Below, one piece after another: positions 62,526-64,000 of a DNA stretch of 64,000 bases (position 1 is its first letter; each line of letters begins with the position of its first letter). The stretch spans positions 54,013 to 118,012 of the forward strand of contig CAMCCC010000004.1 in assembly GCA_945873205.1 (NCBI GenBank), given 5' to 3'. A program made the translations under genes and the position numbers. Below the pieces are notes generated by a model. That model had not been told where the DNA came from. It did not search any database and worked only from the letters and a program-made list of their open reading frames with translations. The DNA comes from an uncultured bacterium. Lineage in GTDB: Bacteria; Bacillota; Clostridia; Oscillospirales; Oscillospiraceae.

Positions 62526-62729
62526 ATGAAAAATTATAGCAATCTCCGAATCATTTTGATTTATATAAGTGAAGGCCTTCAACAGAAAGGAGAAGATGAA
62601 AAAGTCGGCGTTGATTCTGCCTCCGTTCACTTTGAGAATGTTTCCGAGCACGAGCTGCTGATCATGTACAGCGCGGAAAAGAGTGTGCAATTCGATTCCG
62701 TTGAAACATCATGTAGCGTCATGCAGTAA
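62526..62729 (+). CDS. Doubtful short reading frame
   Basis: Up to 67 residues, with an extended -10 (TGC-TATAAT, 62515-62523) just before it, but no ribosome site at its first ATG. The stretch VHFENVSEHELLIMYSAEKS looks protein-like and could be a remnant of a larger gene. An AAAGGAG at 62586 instead points to a different 21-codon frame at 62596. Neither is secure. Confidence 0.2.
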   Translation: MKNYSNLRIILIYISEGLQQKGEDEKVGVDSASVHFENVSEHELLIMYSAEKSVQFDSVETSCSVMQ

Positions 62730-62819
62730 AAAGTATTCTCTTCCATTTCTGAAATTTCACAATATACTCCTGAAAATACAAAATCGCAAGACGCATTCTG
62801 TAAGCCTCCTGCACCGGGC

Positions 62820-63398
62820 TTACATATGGAATTGATTTTGTCCATTCCTGCCGTCCTCAATGACGGCGCCGGCAGGGTATCGCAATTGAAGATAATCAGA
62901 GATGGTTGCAATAAACTCCGAATTGGTAGGCTTACCTTTGTTTGGATTCGTGCTGTGCCCGAAATACTTCTCCAGCACCTCAATATTCCCTCTGGACCAG
63001 CCGACTTCAATGGCATGGCGGATGGCCCGTTCCACCCGGGAAGGAGTAGTATGAAAATAAGACGCAACATCCGGGTATAAGGCTTTATAAACTGCCCCAC
63101 GGTAATTCGCATTGTAGTATTCCAGGAGAATGGCTTTGCGGACATACATATGCCCTGTTAAGCTGGCAGGAATCCCGCACTCCAACAGGATCTGCGTGAG
63201 GGAATGTATCAGCTCGTTCTGGGAACAACCTGCAGATGCGCGCTCATCTGAACCATCGCACTCGACGTCAGGCAACTCCTGCAATACGACAGGGATATGA
63301 ACGCCGCTCATATATGCCGTTTGTTTTTCTTCCCCATGTGTTGAGACAAGCAATGTTTTTGCAGAGGAGAAAGGATTGTTTCCGGATTCTGGTTTCAT
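62820..63398 (-). CDS. Orphan Spo0A C-terminal-domain protein
   Basis: 192 residues with AAGGAGG eight bases before the ATG. Residues about 65-170 match the Spo0A effector domain: LTQILLECGIPASLTGHMYV, then YPDVASYFHTTPSRVERAIRHAIEVGWSRG (recognition helix) and GKPTNSEFIATISDYL. Residues 1-60 show no receiver-domain features and lack its phosphorylatable Asp, so the protein is not controlled by Spo0A-type phosphorelay in the normal way. It probably binds 0A-box-like DNA and may compete with or mimic Spo0A. Confidence 0.9.
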   Translation of the reverse strand: MKPESGNNPFSSAKTLLVSTHGEEKQTAYMSGVHIPVVLQELPDVECDGSDERASAGCSQNELIHSLTQILLECGIPASLTGHMYVRKAILLEYYNANYRGAVYKALYPDVASYFHTTPSRVERAIRHAIEVGWSRGNIEVLEKYFGHSTNPNKGKPTNSEFIATISDYLQLRYPAGAVIEDGRNGQNQFHM

Positions 63399-63687
63399 GT
63401 AGATTAACCTCCTTTGTCGATTCTGTTGTTTTATCTCGTTTTGTTAATCCTCATCTTCTCGCTTTTATGGCTCAATACGGCTTCCAGCAGAAAGCTGTAT
63501 TTCACAAAGAGCACAATTTGTACAGGAGCGCAGCGCAAACCAAAGCATAATGGAATATTAAAATCGGTTTCCTGTGTTGCTGTGATTTGACCATGCGATT
63601 ATTTTGTATTACATATTTGTCATTATAGCACTTTTGGAATATTTTGCAAGAGGAATTTGTCTTTTTTTAAACGGAATAGCTAAAGCG

Positions 63688-63720
63688 GTCAAAAAAAGTC
63701 CCGACGGAACTTTTTTTGAC
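63688..63720. terminator. A/T-flanked hairpin usable in both directions
   Basis: GTCAAAAAAAGT (63688-63699) pairs perfectly with ACTTTTTTTGAC (63709-63720). The rest of 63399-63687 is AT-rich with no supported gene. Confidence 0.6.
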
Positions 63721-63727
63721 AAGCGGA

Positions 63728-63766
63728 AGGGCCTGCCGCAGAATTTGATCTTCTGCGGCAGGCCCT
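63728..63766. terminator. 16-bp hairpin after the HPt gene
   Basis: AGGGCCTGCCGCAGAA pairs with TTCTGCGGCAGGCCCT around seven bases. It lies 22 bases past the stop of the HPt gene and probably ends its transcript. Confidence 0.75.
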
Positions 63767-63788
63767 ATTTCTGTTTGTTGGGAGCTGC

Positions 63789-64000
63789 TCAACGCTCCCC
63801 CTGGTATTTACGGATGGCGTCCACGGTATTTTGATACTCCTGTCTGACATTCTCCAGAAGAACAACAGCAGCATCGGGAATCGTGTCCGCTTCAGGACGC
63901 AGCACTTCCGTCAGCCGGCTTACTGCCTCCAACAGACGGGTAAAACTCAGGTTTGCACATACGCCTTTCAATGTATGGGCAGCGCGGAACGCCCCCGCCC
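63789..64000 (-). CDS. HPt-domain phosphotransfer protein (5' end outside window)
   Basis: About 70 residues are visible, the C-terminal end of a larger protein entering from the right edge. AFRAAHTLKGVCANLSF contains the phosphorylated His in the AHxLKG motif of histidine phosphotransfer domains, followed by two helices and a stop. It may be the tail of a hybrid sensor kinase or a free HPt protein in a phosphorelay. Confidence 0.85.
   Translation of the reverse strand, partial: AGAFRAAHTLKGVCANLSFTRLLEAVSRLTEVLRPEADTIPDAAVVLLENVRQEYQNTVDAIRKYQGER

Noticed and set aside
63604..63834. 76-codon plus-strand frame near the right edge
   Set aside because: It runs through two terminator hairpins and into the HPt gene, with no ribosome site.

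Overview
The window is a chromosomal segment of a high-GC, Gram-positive, anaerobic gut Clostridium, most like an Oscillospiraceae (Flavonifractor, Lawsonibacter or Oscillibacter type). That placement is inference. It rests on the CIRCE-controlled groESL, the ylxM-ffh-rpsP-khpA-rimM-trmD block, an oxygen-sensitive [FeFe] hydrogenase, pyruvate phosphate dikinase, two Feo iron systems, CotF-type spore coat proteins and a Spo0A-type DNA-binding protein, with strong GC bias at third codon positions. No genes for a CRISPR system, rRNA, phage structure or transposase were seen.

Layout. 0-5 kb: a GntR regulator cut by the left edge, groES-groEL under an extended CIRCE, a lipid kinase and an rRNA methyltransferase. 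5-9 kb: a small unknown protein with CstA, then TatD and a SprT-like metalloprotein. 9-13.3 kb: an amino-acid ABC importer with an M20 amidohydrolase, behind repeats that look like arginine-repressor boxes. 13.3-15.4 kb: an acyl-ACP thioesterase, an unannotated structured-RNA candidate with its own promoter and terminator, and a patatin-like hydrolase. 15.6-21 kb: an MMPL-type exporter coupled to a secreted GLUG-repeat protein. 21-25 kb: a small palindromic repeat element, a small membrane protein, two coat proteins and a large solute-binding lipoprotein. 24.8-29.1 kb: an LCP cell-wall ligase and a GtrA/GT2/GT39 glycosylation operon.

29.2-31.1 kb is an AT-rich cassette bounded by about 42-bp inverted repeats. 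It carries a DUF2089-type regulator, a 22-residue hydrophobic peptide coupled to it, an unrecognised two-part protein and a row of three strong hairpins. It has no transposase. It is the best candidate here for an undescribed mobile unit. 31.1-42.3 kb: a coiled-coil protein, Lgt, the YfmH/YfmF M16 pair and a 2339-residue cyclic-glucan-synthase-like enzyme. 42.4-50.5 kb: the ffh/rpsP/rimM/trmD translation block, in which TrmD is fused to a GNAT acetyltransferase, then rsmA and ppdK.

50.5-62.2 kb: two feo loci flank a LysR/PutP pair, a group B-like hydrogenase and an aminotransferase. Both feo loci share TTAG-N6-CTAA operators placed on strong promoters, so they are probably one iron regulon. 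The second FeoB lacks about 200 core membrane residues. 62.2-64 kb: a degenerate 3' half of a CAT-anticodon tRNA, an orphan Spo0A C-terminal-domain protein and a partial HPt protein at the right edge.
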